Of a stretch of 64,000 bases of DNA, positions 44,570 through 55,373 are shown piece after piece. The notes beneath the pieces are model-generated. The model saw only the letters and a program-made list of their open reading frames with translations. It had not been told where the DNA came from and did not search any database. Both the position numbers and the translations under genes were made by a program. Source of the DNA: Pleurodeles waltl (taxonomy: Eukaryota > Chordata > Amphibia > Caudata > Salamandridae); the NCBI RefSeq assembly GCF_031143425.1, contig NC_090451.1, positions 668,608,508 to 668,672,507 of the forward strand. The letters run 5' to 3'. Positions within the stretch are counted from its first letter, which is position 1; each line of letters starts with the position of its first letter.

Positions 44570-45461
44570 GAGATATTCTGTGGCACAAATAGTATCCGCT
44601 AAAGCTGATCAAAAAGTAATTTTTAACATCTCTAATTTATTTCTTAATCCTAAGGCTATGGAGAATCATATTCCACCCTCAGAAGCATTATGCGAAGAGA
44701 TTCTGGTCTACGTTAGAGAAGATACAGAATATATGTACCCAGTTCAGTGCCCCAAGTCTTCCCCAGATTAGTTCTTGAGCTAAAATTATACAATTTCACT
44801 TGACCAATCCCATAAAGGCATTTTGGCTTGCAAATCTAGCCCCCTCAATGACCCCTGCCCGCCGACGGTCCTACACAAATTGGTTAACATAGTTAACCCT
44901 GTGATTAACCTGAATTTGAATAACTCCTTGAGCTCCGCTGAAGCCCCAGAAGTCTGGTAGGTGGCTGTGGTCAAACCACTTAAGAAGAAACCCTCTCCCT
45001 TAGTGTGACCAATTTATCTAACCTCAGGCCAATTTCTCTTTTGTTGGCACTGAGCAAAATCATGGAAAAGATGGTAAACAGTCAATTAATCTCATTCTTA
45101 GAGACATCAAAGGTACTCCATGGCTTTTAGTCAGGTTTCCGCCTAAAGCATTTAATGGAAACTGCCCTCTTGGAAGTGACTGACACTTTAAAACGTACAC
45201 TAGATGAAGGGAGGAATGCTGTATTGGCCCTTTTGGACCCATCACAGCGTTTGATACCATCTCCCATGAAATTCTTCTGCATCAAATTCAAGAGTGTGGA
45301 ATTGTTGGATCCGCTTATCGCTGGCGGAAATCATTTATTACTGGGCGTCAACAGCTGGTGAAATTAGGATCCTATATATCAAAGGAAACCATGGTTGCTG
45401 CAGGAGTCCCGCAGGGATCATCGCTAAGTCTGGTCCTGTTTAATAATTATATGGCACCAAT
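44570..45461 (+). mobile_element. L2/CR1-like LINE, part 1 (5' of DIRS insertion)
   Basis: Sense-strand LINE ORF2 remnant. A pre-RT region reads NPKAMENHIPPSEALCEEIL (44650-44710). RT blocks follow: RPISLLLALSKIMEKM (45027-45070), SGFRLKHLMETALLEVTD, then VPQGSS?LSLVLFNNYMAP ending at the insertion point. Several in-frame stops are present, so it is a pseudo-copy. It resumes in register at 51841 after removal of the DIRS element. No endonuclease domain is visible, so the copy appears 5'-truncated. Confidence 0.8.
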
Positions 45462-45493
45462 AAGGATAAGTTACTTACCTGTAAATCCTAGTT

Positions 45494-45956
45494 CTCTTCC
45501 AGGGGTATCCTCATCAAAGTCATAAACATTGAATATTCCCGCCCTTGTGTGGGGACCCCGGAGCATATATAAAATATATACACATTATACATGTGTAACA
45601 AACAGTCATGCAGGCTATCATGTTAAAAACAGGCTAAAATGCTTTATTTCTATGAAGTTTTTATTTTTATTTTTTATTTTTATTAAATACTACAATAGAG
45701 CCTAAATAAGTACCCAAGCTCCTAAAACTAGGCTTGGGGAAGTAAGCAGTAGCAAACTCTAGTGAAAAAAATAGAGAAAACTGCATTGAAAGACAATGAA
45801 GCATTCTTAGCCAATAGGCTGCATGTAGGTTAACACAGGAGAACCATAAAAACTTTGGCACTGTGCCTTTAAGACCCTGAGCACCTCCAGTATCCCACCA
45901 TGCCTCAGGGGTGAAGGAAAGGTGACAGTTGGTTCACAGTTAGGTCAGTTCTTTTT
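45494..45956 (+). repeat. DIRS left inverted terminal repeat
   Basis: From ctcttccagggg to taggtcagttcttttt it is the inverse complement of 51385-51838, with few differences (for example ggtatcc against ggatcc, and T-run length). Outside it lies a 32-nt left-only extension (45462-45493, aaggataagttacttacctg onward). Such unequal ends are a DIRS-1 trait. Confidence 0.92.
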
Positions 45957-46034
45957 ACGGTGACAATTTGTATAATTGAATCAAAATACTGTCTGTCCTG
46001 CACTTCCAGTAGACGTGTGTCCGGGGAGGAGGGT

Positions 46035-46146
46035 GGGTTGTTTATGACTTTGATGAGGATACCCCTGGAAGAGAACTAGGATTTACAGGTAAGTAACTTA
46101 TCCTTCTCTTCCAGGGGATCCTCATCAATAGTCATAAACATTGAAT
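46035..46146 (-). other. DIRS internal complementary region (ICR)
   Basis: The segment up to cttatcctt (46103) is the complement of the element's left end, including the left-only extension. The next base starts ctcttccaggggatcctcat, the complement of the right end. The two termini are therefore represented back-to-back, joined at 46103/46104. In DIRS-1 models this region templates completion of the ends and circularisation. Confidence 0.93.
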
Positions 46147-46210
46147 AGATTAGCAAGCCCATCCCTAAACCCAGCGGACTGTCCGATAGAAGTGCAGGAA
46201 TAGACATGTC

Positions 46211-47398
46211 TTACGCAAATAAATTCCTTAGAGAGGCCTGCCCCACTTGGGCATCCGCTCTTGCATCTGAGTCTAAACAATAATGTCTTGTAAAAGTATG
46301 GACAGACTTCCATGTAGCAGCCTTACAAATCTCAGATATAGGAACATTGTTAAGGAGAGCAGCAGTAGCCGCTTTTCCCCTTGTGGAATGCGCTCTAGGC
46401 CGCGCTAGCAATTGTCTATTAGCTAGCTGGTAAGTATTAACAATACAAGAAACTATCCATCTTGATATTGTTCGCTTAGATGCTGCTTCTCCTGTCCTTA
46501 AATGACCATAGTTCACAAACAAGCGGTTAGAGTGTCTAATCGATTTTGTCTTGTCCAGATAAAATTTCAGCACTCTTTTCAAGTCTGAGTGCAATGCTTT
46601 CTCAGCCGGAGTTTCCGGATTGGGAAAGAACGTCGGTAAAGTTATGGTCTGATTAATATGGAATTCTGACACCACCTTCGGAAGGAAAGATGGGTGAGTT
46701 CGTAGAACTACTCTATTGTCATGAAAAACCGTGTACGGTTCTTTTGCAGACAAGGCCTGGATCTCACTGACCCTCCTCGCTGAAGTAATGGCCACCAGAA
46801 AAGCCGTTTTCCACGTAAGGTGTTGTAAGGAGGCCTTATGGATAGGCTCGAAAGGAGGGCCCATAAGTTTTGCTAGGACTATGTTCAGTTCCCACGGAGG
46901 AGAAGGCCTCCGAATTGGCGGAAAAACTTTTTTCAAACCTTCTAAGAAATCCTTGACTACAGGTTTCGTAAAGAAGGATTCCTGAGAAGGTGACTTGCGA
47001 TAGGCAGTAATAGCAGACAAATGTACCTTAATAGATGATACCTGCAGACCGGATTTCGCTAGGTGAAGCAAATAGGACAGTATGACGTCCTCCTGCGCCC
47101 GTATGGGATTATGGCCTTGCTGACAGCACCATATGTAGAATCACTTCCACTTAAAAGCGTAGGAACGCCGCGTGGAAGGCCGTTTGGACTCTTTCAAGAT
47201 GTTCATGCACTCCTGCGAGAGTCCTAGGTGCCCATACTGCAGGAATTCAGGAGCCATGCTGTTAAGCTCAGAGAGGGTAGGTTGGGATGCAGAATCCTGC
47301 CCTCCATTCTGCTCAGAAGATCCAGTCTGCACGGCAGCCTCCTGTGAGGTTTTTCCGACAGGTTGAGGAGATCCGTGTACCAGAATTGTCGAGGCCAT
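46211..47398 (-). pseudogene. DIRS tyrosine recombinase (one stop)
   Basis: Reads from 47398 to 46211 in one frame, with a single TGA near 47140. The N-terminal core-binding part includes ESKRPSTRRSYAFKWK before the stop and SGLQVSSIKVHLSAITAYRK after it. Catalytic-domain residues are visible: TSARRVSEIQAL (first Arg), RAHSTRGKAATAALL (H-x-x-R) and HTFTRHYCL with the nucleophile Tyr. The family joins circular DNA intermediates into the target without an integrase. Its start overlaps the end of the RT/RNase H ORF by about 175 nt, as in other DIRS elements. Confidence 0.92.
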
Positions 47399-49095
47399 TG
47401 TGGCGCTATAAGAATCATTCTGGTCCTGGATCCGTAAAGTTTGCTGATCACTGCCGGAATGAGGGGAATCGGCGAAAAGCGTAAAGAAATGTCCCTGACC
47501 AGTCGATCAATAGGGCATTCCCTCGAGATCCCGGACGGTAGAACCTGGATGCGAAGTCTGGGCATTTCCTGTTTACATAGTCTGCGAAGAGGTCCAGTTG
47601 AGGCCGACCCCATTGCGCGAAGATGTATTCTGCGACTTCGTCGTGCAGGACCCAATCGTGAACGTCCTCCAGGTGTCTGCTTAGAAAGTATGCTTCTACG
47701 TTCTGCTGACCTGGCAGGTGAACTGCTGTGATTGACATTCCTCTGGCCAGGAGCCAATGCCATATCGCTTGGGACTCTTGTGAAAGGGGTAGGGATCTCG
47801 TTCCCCCTTGTTTGTTCAAGTAATACATCGTGGTTGTATTGTCCGTCTGTATCAATAGAGTTTTCCCCTGAATTAGCGGTGTGAAAGACTTGAGAGCCAG
47901 ATGGACCGCTCTGAGTTCTAGCAGATTGATGTGGTACTGCTTCTCCTTGTCTGACCACAGACCCTGCGCTTGAAAAGGACCCAGATGAGCCCCCCATCCC
48001 TGAAGAGACGCATCTGTTACCAGAGTGTCGGATGGAAGTACCTGGTGAAACGGAGCGCCCACTGACAGGTGAGGTCTGTGCATCCACCATCTCAATGACT
48101 GAAGTGCTACGCATTGTGTCTTCCCAGCGACCTGTTCTTTGGCTCCAATTGGCCTCCAATGCCTCTTGGAGGGGTCTCATGTGGAGTCTGGCATTTGGGA
48201 CAATAAAGATGCACGATGCCATGGAGCCCAGTAGTGATGTCACCTGACGTGCTGTAGGTGCGCTGGCTCTCAACAGGTCCTGGCACTTCTTGTTTATTGA
48301 GGACAGTCGTTCCTCCGAAGGATACACTTTTTGTAGTTCTGTGTTTATGATCGCTCCTAGGTAGTGAAGACTCTGCGTTGGAGTCAAGGTTGACTTCTGG
48401 TAATTGACCTGAAGACCTAGAGCTTCGCAAACTCCTAGTACAATGTCCCGATGGCTTCTCGCCTGCTCCGGAGAAGAAGCCTTTAGTAGCCAGTCGTCTA
48501 GGTATGGATATATGTATATCCTTTGTCTTCGTAGATGCGCCGCCACCACTGCCATACATTTCGAGAAAACTCTTGGAGCAGATTTCAGGCCAAAGGGTAG
48601 AACCCTGAACTGGTAATGCTGTAACGCTACTCGAAAGCGCAGGAATTTTCGATGCTTTGGAGCTATTGGGATGTGGAAATACGCATCCTGCAGGTCGATG
48701 GAGCACATCCAGTCTCCCTGATACAGTTGAGGGAAAATTTGGAGAAGCGCTAGCATTCTGAACTTCTGCTTTCTTATGTATTTGTTCAGCAGTCTTAGAT
48801 CCAGGATTGGCCTGAAAACGCCCTCTTGACCCTTCTTTGCTACTAGAAAGTAACGGGAGTAGACCCCCTTTCCTCTGTGGGCAGGTGGAACCCTTTCTAT
48901 GGCATTCTTTCTTAGGAGGGCGAGAGCCTCCTTGCGTAGCAAGGTGAGATGAGCCGGATTGTGTTTGGTTGGTGGCAAGTGTGGTGGAGGCTGCTTGAAA
49001 AGGAGAGAATAGCCATGTTCGACAATATTGAGCACCCATTTGTCTCTTGTGATAGAGTGCCACTCGTGAAGATGAGCAATAATACTTCCCCCCAC
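47224..49095 (-). pseudogene. DIRS reverse transcriptase-RNase H (frameshifted)
   Basis: RT runs from 49095 to about 48075 in one frame: WHSITRDKWVLNIVEHGYSL, YFLVAKKGQEGVFRPILDLR, DLQDAYFHIPI, VLPFGLKSAPRVFSK and the catalytic YPYLDDWLL are readable. RNase H continues in a second frame (48095-47448): SDTLVTDASLQGWGAHLG, LLELRAVHLAL, LLIQTDNTTTMYYLNKQGG and the family block PQLDLFADYVNRKCP. The C-terminal tail returns to the first frame (VISKLYGSRTRMILIAPQWP ... SLTAWLLNS). Two frameshifts disable it. Domain content and order match DIRS RT/RH. Confidence 0.93.
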
Positions 49096-49129
49096 CGGAG
49101 TGGTGTACAGTGTCGAGGGAAGCGAGACT

Positions 49130-51233
49130 TCATTGCTTAGTGGGTGCTTTTGGAGTGGACTGTTGAGGTCTGCTTGACCCTCGCTCCCTTGTGTTTCTTC
49201 GCTGAAACAGAGGGCGTCCCTGTCGTTGCTGAGACCTTTGCGACCAATGAGGGGTTTGAACCCTCTGTTGGAAAGGGCGTCTATCGTACGGTCTGTACCT
49301 CCGCCTGAAATCTTTCCTTCTTTCGAGGCCTACCGCCTTCATGGTATCCACCTCGGTCTTCATGCGGGCCATCTCTTCGTCTGCATGGGCACCGAATAGA
49401 GAATTCCCGGCAAATGGGAGATTCAGGATACGTTGTTGTGCCTCCTGTTTCAAGCCAGTGAGCCTCAGCCAGGAAGATCTCCTCGCACAGATACCATGTG
49501 CGTACCCATGAGCCGCCAAATCCGCCCCATCCGCTGCCGCGCTGATAACTTGGTTAGATACCAGGCATCCTTCCTGTAGAATCTCTTGGAAATCTTGCCT
49601 GTCTTCTCTGGGCAGTTTTTCTGTAAATCTACTGAGGGAATCCCACAGAGAACGATCGTACCTGCCCAGGAGCGCAGACGCACTAGAGACCTTCATTGCT
49701 GAAGCCTCTGTCCCGCACATCTTTCTTCCCAGAGAGTCTAAATGTCTTTATTCGGGGGTACCGTGGATGAAGATGCCACCGAGTGGGTCTTTCGGGCGGC
49801 AGCTATGATCACCGAGTCTGGTGGCGGATCCTTCCTAAGGAATAAAGGGTCTTGCTCTGGAGCCTTGTACTTTTTAAGAATCCGAGCCGGGGCAGACTTA
49901 AGCGAGGCTGGGGCCAGAAAAGTGTCCATGGTCGGCTGCAACAAACCAGGCACTAGAGGCAGCAACTTTTTCGACGCTGATCTCTGTTGTAGCGTCTCAA
50001 AGATGATTGATGAGGAGGTAGACGGTTCTAGAACCTCTATATTGAGTTTCTGCGCTCCTCTTAGCAACACCTCGTTGAAAGTGGTTATGTCATCCACTGG
50101 TGAGACTCTAGCAGGTGGTGAATCTGTAAGAGTAGGTGAGTAACGCCCGACAGAAGAACCTGATGAAGACCAAGAGGGTGATCTTCTTGAGCGCGACCTG
50201 GATCTCCCTTGAGAGCGAGATCTGCTGCGGGACGCTGTAGCCGAGCGCCTAGACCTCGCGGTCGGCTGTCGAGGAGCTGAACGAGCCCGTTCTGCCCCGG
50301 CTGTCGGCGATGACGTTCTTGGCGGGGAGGCAGTGGGTGAATACATTCGCGAATATTGCGAATCTGGGGAGGCCGCTGGTCTGTTGAGGCTCTCCAGCCA
50401 TCTCGGAGATAGGTTGATGGGCGAGACATGCCCAGGAGATGCTCTTGACCGAGAAGAGTCGCTCGGTATGGAGACCACTGGAGACGGAGCCTTGTCTGGC
50501 GAGGGGCGATGTTCTGCTCCCTGTTGGACAGGTAAAACCTGTGTCGACGTCGATGGCTGTTTCGACGTCGAAGGACGCCCAGTCGGCCGGTCCTGCCTCG
50601 ACGTTGATTGCCTCGACGTTGATTGCCTTGACGTCGAACGGCGTTCCTTGGACCTCGACCTGCTCGCCGTCGTGTGCCTCGACGTGGAGCGATGGGAGGT
50701 TGACGGCGGATGTTTCTCGTGCCGTCGTAGAGATCTCGACGCCGTGTGTCCTGACGTCGGGGGCACACAGCCTTTGGCGGCGACCGGGCATGCCGGCGAT
50801 GGCTCGACGTCGATCGGCGGGCTGCCGTCGACGGAGACCTGCCCCTGCTCTGATGTTCCCTCGACGCCGTTCCCTTCGACGTCGGGTGCGTCGCCGTCGA
50901 CGGCAATCTATGCCGGTGGGACGGTGGTAGCGACGACGTCGACGGTGAACAAACAGGTATTTTCCTACCTGTCGACGTCGACCGGGCCATTCTCTCCTGA
51001 GAATGGCCTTCTGGATGCCTGGGGAGTGAGGAGGACGATGTTCTTTTCCTCTCCTGAAGCCCATGAAGTCGGATCTTCTCTCTGTCTTTCAGAGTCCTCC
51101 TAGACATGTTCTTACAGTACTTACAAGTGTCAGGGCAGTGACTCTGAGGCAGGCACACTATGCACAGAGAGTGGGGATCTGACTGGGCCTTCTTCTTCCC
51201 ACAAGCAGGGCATTTGACAAAAAGAGAAGGCAT
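49130..51233 (-). pseudogene. DIRS gag-like ORF (two frameshifts)
   Basis: It begins at 51233 with a Cys-rich head (CPACGKKKAQSDPHSLCIVC ... CPDTCKYC), as in other DIRS gags. After a shift near 50770 it runs through an S/R/T-rich middle (STSRQSTSRQSTSRQ repeats, RSRSRSQGRSRSRSRRSPS) to VSPVDDITTFNEVLLRGAQK. A second shift near 49735 leads to ASALLGRYDRSLWDSLSRF, QEILQEGCLVSNQVISAAAD and an R/Q-rich tail ending at 49130. The last base lies 35 nt from the RT frame start. Nucleic-acid binding is likely for the basic tail. Confidence 0.88.
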
Positions 51234-51384
51234 TTTTCTGTCAGAAAAAACCTTCCTAGCTCAGACAAAGATGTTACTTGTCGAGTGAAAATTGAAAAAA
51301 CGCTTTTTTAAAGAATTTCTCTGAGGAAAACTCAGAAAAACTGAGAGCTCAATGCTCCAGGATCCTCTCAGAAGAAGCCGGAAA

Positions 51385-51838
51385 AAAGAACTGACCTAAC
51401 TGTGAACCAACTGTCACCTTTCCTTTACCCCTGAGGCATGGTGGGATACTGGAGGTGCTCAGGGTCTTAAAGGCACAGTGCCAAAGTTTTTATGGTTCTC
51501 CTGTGTTAACCTACATGCAGCCTATTGGCTAAGAATGCTTCATTGTTTTTCAATGCAGTTTTCTCTATTTTTTCACTAGAGTTTGCTACTGCTTACTTCC
51601 CCAAGCCTAGTTTTAGGAGCTTGGGTACTTATTTAGGCTCTATTGTAGTATTTAATAAAAAATAAAAAAAAAAACTTCATAGAAATAAAGCATTTTAGCC
51701 TGTTTTTAACATGATAGCCTGCATGACTGTTTGTTACACATGTATAATGTGTATATATTTTATATATGCTCCGGGGTCCCCGCACAAGGGCGGGAATATT
51801 CAATGTTTATGACTATTGATGAGGATCCCCTGGAAGAG
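51385..51838 (-). repeat. DIRS right inverted terminal repeat
   Basis: Inverse complement of 45494-45956. It ends ggaagag just before the shared AA and the resumed LINE sequence tctccttgat. It lacks the 32-nt extension present at the left. Confidence 0.92.
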
Positions 51839-52865
51839 AATCTCCTTGATATCATCCTTTGGGATTGATACTGTTTCCTATGCAGATGATACCCAGCTGA
51901 TCGTGCCGCTCAACAAATCTTCTTTGGGCTCCGAACAGAACTTCAAAAACTGTCTAGGCGCCCTCATTAGATGGATACATGCTAATCACCCTAAATGTAA
52001 CACTGAGATTATGCTATTTGGCAAAGCCAACTAATGGTCCCTTCAGACTGGTGGCCAGATGATATCTCTCCCTCGACAGTAGATGTGGTCAGAAATCTGG
52101 AAGTCAAATTTGATTCTCAGCTGTCTTTTCTCCCTCATGCCCTGACTACTGCAGGCATCGGCTTTAATTTAATAAAATCTATAAAGAAATTATTTGATCT
52201 CTTAACATAAGTAACCAGAATATCGGCATATCCCCTGATCACCTCTAGGCTAGATTATTGTAAAAGCCTGTTTGCAGGCTCCTCAAAAACAAGTACTTCA
52301 CACCATACAAAATGCTGCCGCAAGGGCAAACCTTAAGCTACTCAAGAGAACCTCTGCTTCAGCTGCCTTAAAATCCCTTCATGGGCTGCCATTCATAAGA
52401 GAGTACTTTTCAAAATTATTTTGTTTACTTTTAGAGCCTATAGAGGGATTGGCCCTAAATTTCTCTCTGCAAGGTTCAAACACTATTTTACTAACAGACC
52501 ACTAAGATTGTCACAAGCCAATCTAGTGAAACCCTTTCACTTTGGTTTAAAAACCAAATGAGGCAAAGCTTTTATGACCCTAGGAGCTAAGGCCTGGAAC
52601 TCTCTCCCCAGTCAGTTTAGGTTTATTGAGTCCAAAGCTACATTTGGGAAATGCCATAAGACCTGGGTTTTTGGGATCTTGGACACCCTTTGCTATTTGT
52701 ACATCTTGTAAGATGTTTCTATCTTTATATATATATATATATTTTTTTTACATGAAGCTACAGATGTGTCCCCTTGCAGCCTTATCATTCTTTCCTCCGT
52801 AACAGCTCCAGGATGCTCCCTTTTGAGTGACAGTTCACACTCTACAAATAATAAATTCAATTCAG
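51839..52865 (+). mobile_element. L2/CR1-like LINE, part 2 (3' of DIRS insertion)
   Basis: The RT resumes with SLISSFGIDTVSYADDTQLI (catalytic YADD intact), followed by a thumb-like region and a C-terminal block containing QKQVLHTIQNAAARANLKLL and SLHGLPFIREYFSKLF. Frames shift and stops occur. The 3' end is A/T-rich with a TA microsatellite (52725-52742) and an aataataaattcaattcag tail near 52862, typical of a LINE terminus. Together with 44570-45461 it forms one copy. Confidence 0.82.
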
Positions 52866-52869
52866 TTCA

Positions 52870-54230
52870 GCATAGAAACTTCAAAAGGGAATTATGTATG
52901 GCAGGATTTAGATAGTGACACTTCAAAAGAAAGGCTTGACTACTACCCTTTCAGGCTGTCACTACTGGATGACTTTTCTCCAATGCAGTCTTTAAGAGGG
53001 TAGAGATACTCCTTTGAGGCATGGGGAAGGGGAAAGGACAAGACCACTAAGTGACTGACAAAAGAGTAACCACCAACACCATAGATCTATATTGGGGTAG
53101 ACTGAGGTTTCTGCCAAGAGTGGAGAGAAACTACCTCCAACAAAAGGGTACACCATATCATAAAAAACTACTTCATAGAACAAGAAGACCACCAAAGGTA
53201 AAGGAAAAGATCTTTGAAAGACGAAAAATTCAATTTCCAGCTCATGATACAAGACCATCAAAAAAAGGGAGGGCTAGCACAGTGCCAAAACAGGAGCACA
53301 ACTAGGAAGTATATTCTGTATACTGCTCAGGGCTCAACACTTAACACATCACAGACCTCAGATTTTTGAACAGATTGAAAATGTGTGACACTGAAAGGTA
53401 CCCCTATCATCAATAGTAGCATATACCAGAAGCACTCTTGGAATGAAAATAGAGAATTTCACCACTAAGGTTTCTACCCACGTCTATGTGCAGTCTTAAC
53501 CTGATCCTGATACAGCTATGGAATACACAATTTGAACCTATGCACATAGAAAGACTAAATACCAATGAAAATGACATTCCTGGTTGCCATCCATTTTCTA
53601 CGAATAGGAAGGTAATTCCAAGCACTCACAAGGACTGAGTAGTCATGAGAACTAATATAGTTTAATTAGAAGGTGGTATCCAATTTCCATTTCAGCCAAA
53701 CAGTACAACTAACCGCCCCTTTTTCCAACAACCACAAACCGAGGCAGAACGAGGAAGCCACTAGCTTATTACCTGCAGGAAACATAACATTGTAGGAAGG
53801 GAATTTACTTCCTAATATCATTTCCACCGACAAAGAGTTTACTGGTCCCATAGCAAGACTGATAGTGCAAATTATACAGACTCTGGGAAAACACTGTGTA
53901 GCAAACCAAAACCACATACGATAGCCTTGATGGTAAATGCTTTGATAATCAACATGTTCAGGTAATACCACTATGTATTTGTGCACATCATCATTTTATT
54001 GCATGAGTACTTAAACTCTTCGCAATAAAAAAAAAGTTATACAAGAGACAAAACAAATATACACAAAATGCTGTCCAAGAGGCAATCGTCGGGGTATGGG
54101 TTCATAAAATAAATTGTTACAAAGAGTAATCAGCCTAGACTGGTTGCCTTTCTCAGACGCTGAGAGTAAAGACTAAGGGCACTTTGTGTGGGCTATCAGT
54201 TCAGCTTGAAGCTGCTGGATGAACTTCCCG
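52870..54230. other. Intron stretch with possible continuation of gag-like remnant
   Basis: 52890-53300 has basic, coding-like composition on the + strand (see 43490-44560). 53300-54230 has scattered open pieces on both strands but no recognised domain. Confidence 0.35.
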
Positions 54231-54234
54231 TTTT

Positions 54235-54437
54235 TGGCCAGATCAGCTCTACTTTACACCACTCCACTCAACCTCTCTCCACTCTCTGCTACTCGTCTCC
54301 TTAACACTCTGCTGCACTCTGATACTCCACAACACTCTACCCCTCTCCACTCTAATGTACTCAACGCCACTCCCCTCTGCTGCACTCTGCACCCATTTAC
54401 AACACAACACTCTACACCCCCTCCTCTATACCACTAA
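54235..54437 (+). repeat. Degenerate CACTCY minisatellite
   Basis: About 200 bp of imperfect ~10-bp units such as cactccactca, cactctgctg and cactctaccc, followed directly by a conserved tail with cagccacgctggtgtacatgg. The same array-plus-tail order occurs again at 58905-60060. Confidence 0.8.
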
Positions 54438-54444
54438 CCTTTAA

Positions 54445-54540
54445 TCATGTTGAACACCAGCCACGCTGGTGTACATGGCTAAGACACATTTGGAAAGCCA
54501 GTAACCCTTGCGTAGGCGAAACCTATTGCCTTTGTCAATG
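54445..54540 (+). repeat. Conserved hairpin tail, decayed copy
   Basis: It matches 59951-60055: atgttgaacaccagccacgc, gtacatggctaagacacatt, then the hairpin aaagcca...acctattgcctttgtcaatg with several stem mismatches. The unrelated surroundings show this is a dispersed unit. Confidence 0.65.
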
Positions 54541-55283
54541 CCTGTTCCTCAATTTGCTGCCAGCAGACATTACCACCTTATGTGGACTGAACATACAGAA
54601 GCAACAGTGCAGATGTTCTTGTAACCTTTGGAGTAGCCGTCGGGAATGACCGAATTGAAACCAAGCCCTTGTAGAATAACTGAAGCATAAATCAGATGCA
54701 CTTATGGTCAGACATAGTTGTTCACAAATCTAATGAATAGTTTGGAAAAGGCAAACTTTAACTTGTTTTTTTGGAAACATTTTGTCAACTTAATATTGAA
54801 TATTGGTCACAAAATCTCCTTCACAGCACACTGTTATGATTCTGGGGCACGCTGAGATGCTATGTTAGGCCAAACAAATTTTAAAAATCTGTTCCTATAC
54901 AGTCCCTTAATGCTACCTCCCTGAATGATTCTTTGTTCTCAGTGAAGCATGTGAACCTGTGAGGCGCAGGTTGCAAAATAAAATGAGGTATCTGTCATTG
55001 TTATCCAAGTCAGATTAGACAAGCTCTCCAATGGCATCTAAAGTATGTGTTCAAAGGTTTTCAGTGGCAGTTCCTGACCCACGTACGGTGACCGAAGTGG
55101 ATGATACACATTTAATCTTTAAAGTATAAAAATCTGCAGTGCTAGTGTTAAAAAAATAACTTCATTTTAGCTCCCAGTTGCATGTTGTCTAAAGTATTCC
55201 CTCAGACCGACAACAATATTTTAATTCTCCTGGGTGTAACCCACCTTATCTGAAATTGTCCCCCTTTCTCCTTCCTTGTCTAG
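54541..55283 (+). other. Last ARNT intron, 3' end
   Basis: AT-rich sequence leading to a pyrimidine-rich acceptor (cccctttctccttccttgtctag). No element is recognised. Confidence 0.6.
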
Positions 55284-55373
55284 GATATGTTGTCTATACT
55301 GGGAGAACAGGCTGCCGGGTACAACAGTGAAGAGTTTTCCGAGCTGAACATGTTTCCACCCTTTGCTGAATAA
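55284..55373 (+). CDS. ARNT: ARNT last coding exon (C-terminal activation motif, stop)
   Basis: 90 nt, 29 codons plus TAA, phase 0, after the acceptor ccttccttgtctag. It encodes DMLSILGEQAAGYNSEEFSE then LNMFPPFAE. ARNT ends EMLSMLGDQ...YNNEEFPDLTMFPPFSE; the final MFPPF.E is diagnostic of ARNT and separates it from ARNT2. The acidic/hydrophobic tail is the C-terminal activation domain. It is separated from the previous exon by 25.2 kb of transposon-rich intron. Confidence 0.97.
   Translation, partial: DMLSILGEQAAGYNSEEFSELNMFPPFAE

Larger units (their letters stand above)
45462..51838 (-). mobile_element. DIRS-type tyrosine-recombinase retrotransposon
   Basis: 6,377-bp element with inverted terminal repeats, an internal complementary region and, on the minus strand, gag, RT/RNase H and tyrosine recombinase ORFs in DIRS order. 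It lies within a LINE without a target-site duplication; only a shared AA sits at both edges (45462-45463 and 51839-51840). The LINE frame continues across the junction when the element is removed. Frameshifts in gag and RT/RH and a stop in the recombinase show it is inactive, though the termini are well kept. DIRS elements are abundant in salamander genomes. Confidence 0.95.

Noticed and set aside
48107..49063. 318-codon minus-strand frame overlapping the DIRS RT
   Set aside because: Runs in a different frame from the recognisable RT motifs and has no domain of its own.
50333..51103. 256-codon + strand open frame
   Set aside because: Shadow of the S/R/T-rich DIRS gag on the other strand, kept open by repeated tcgacg triplets.
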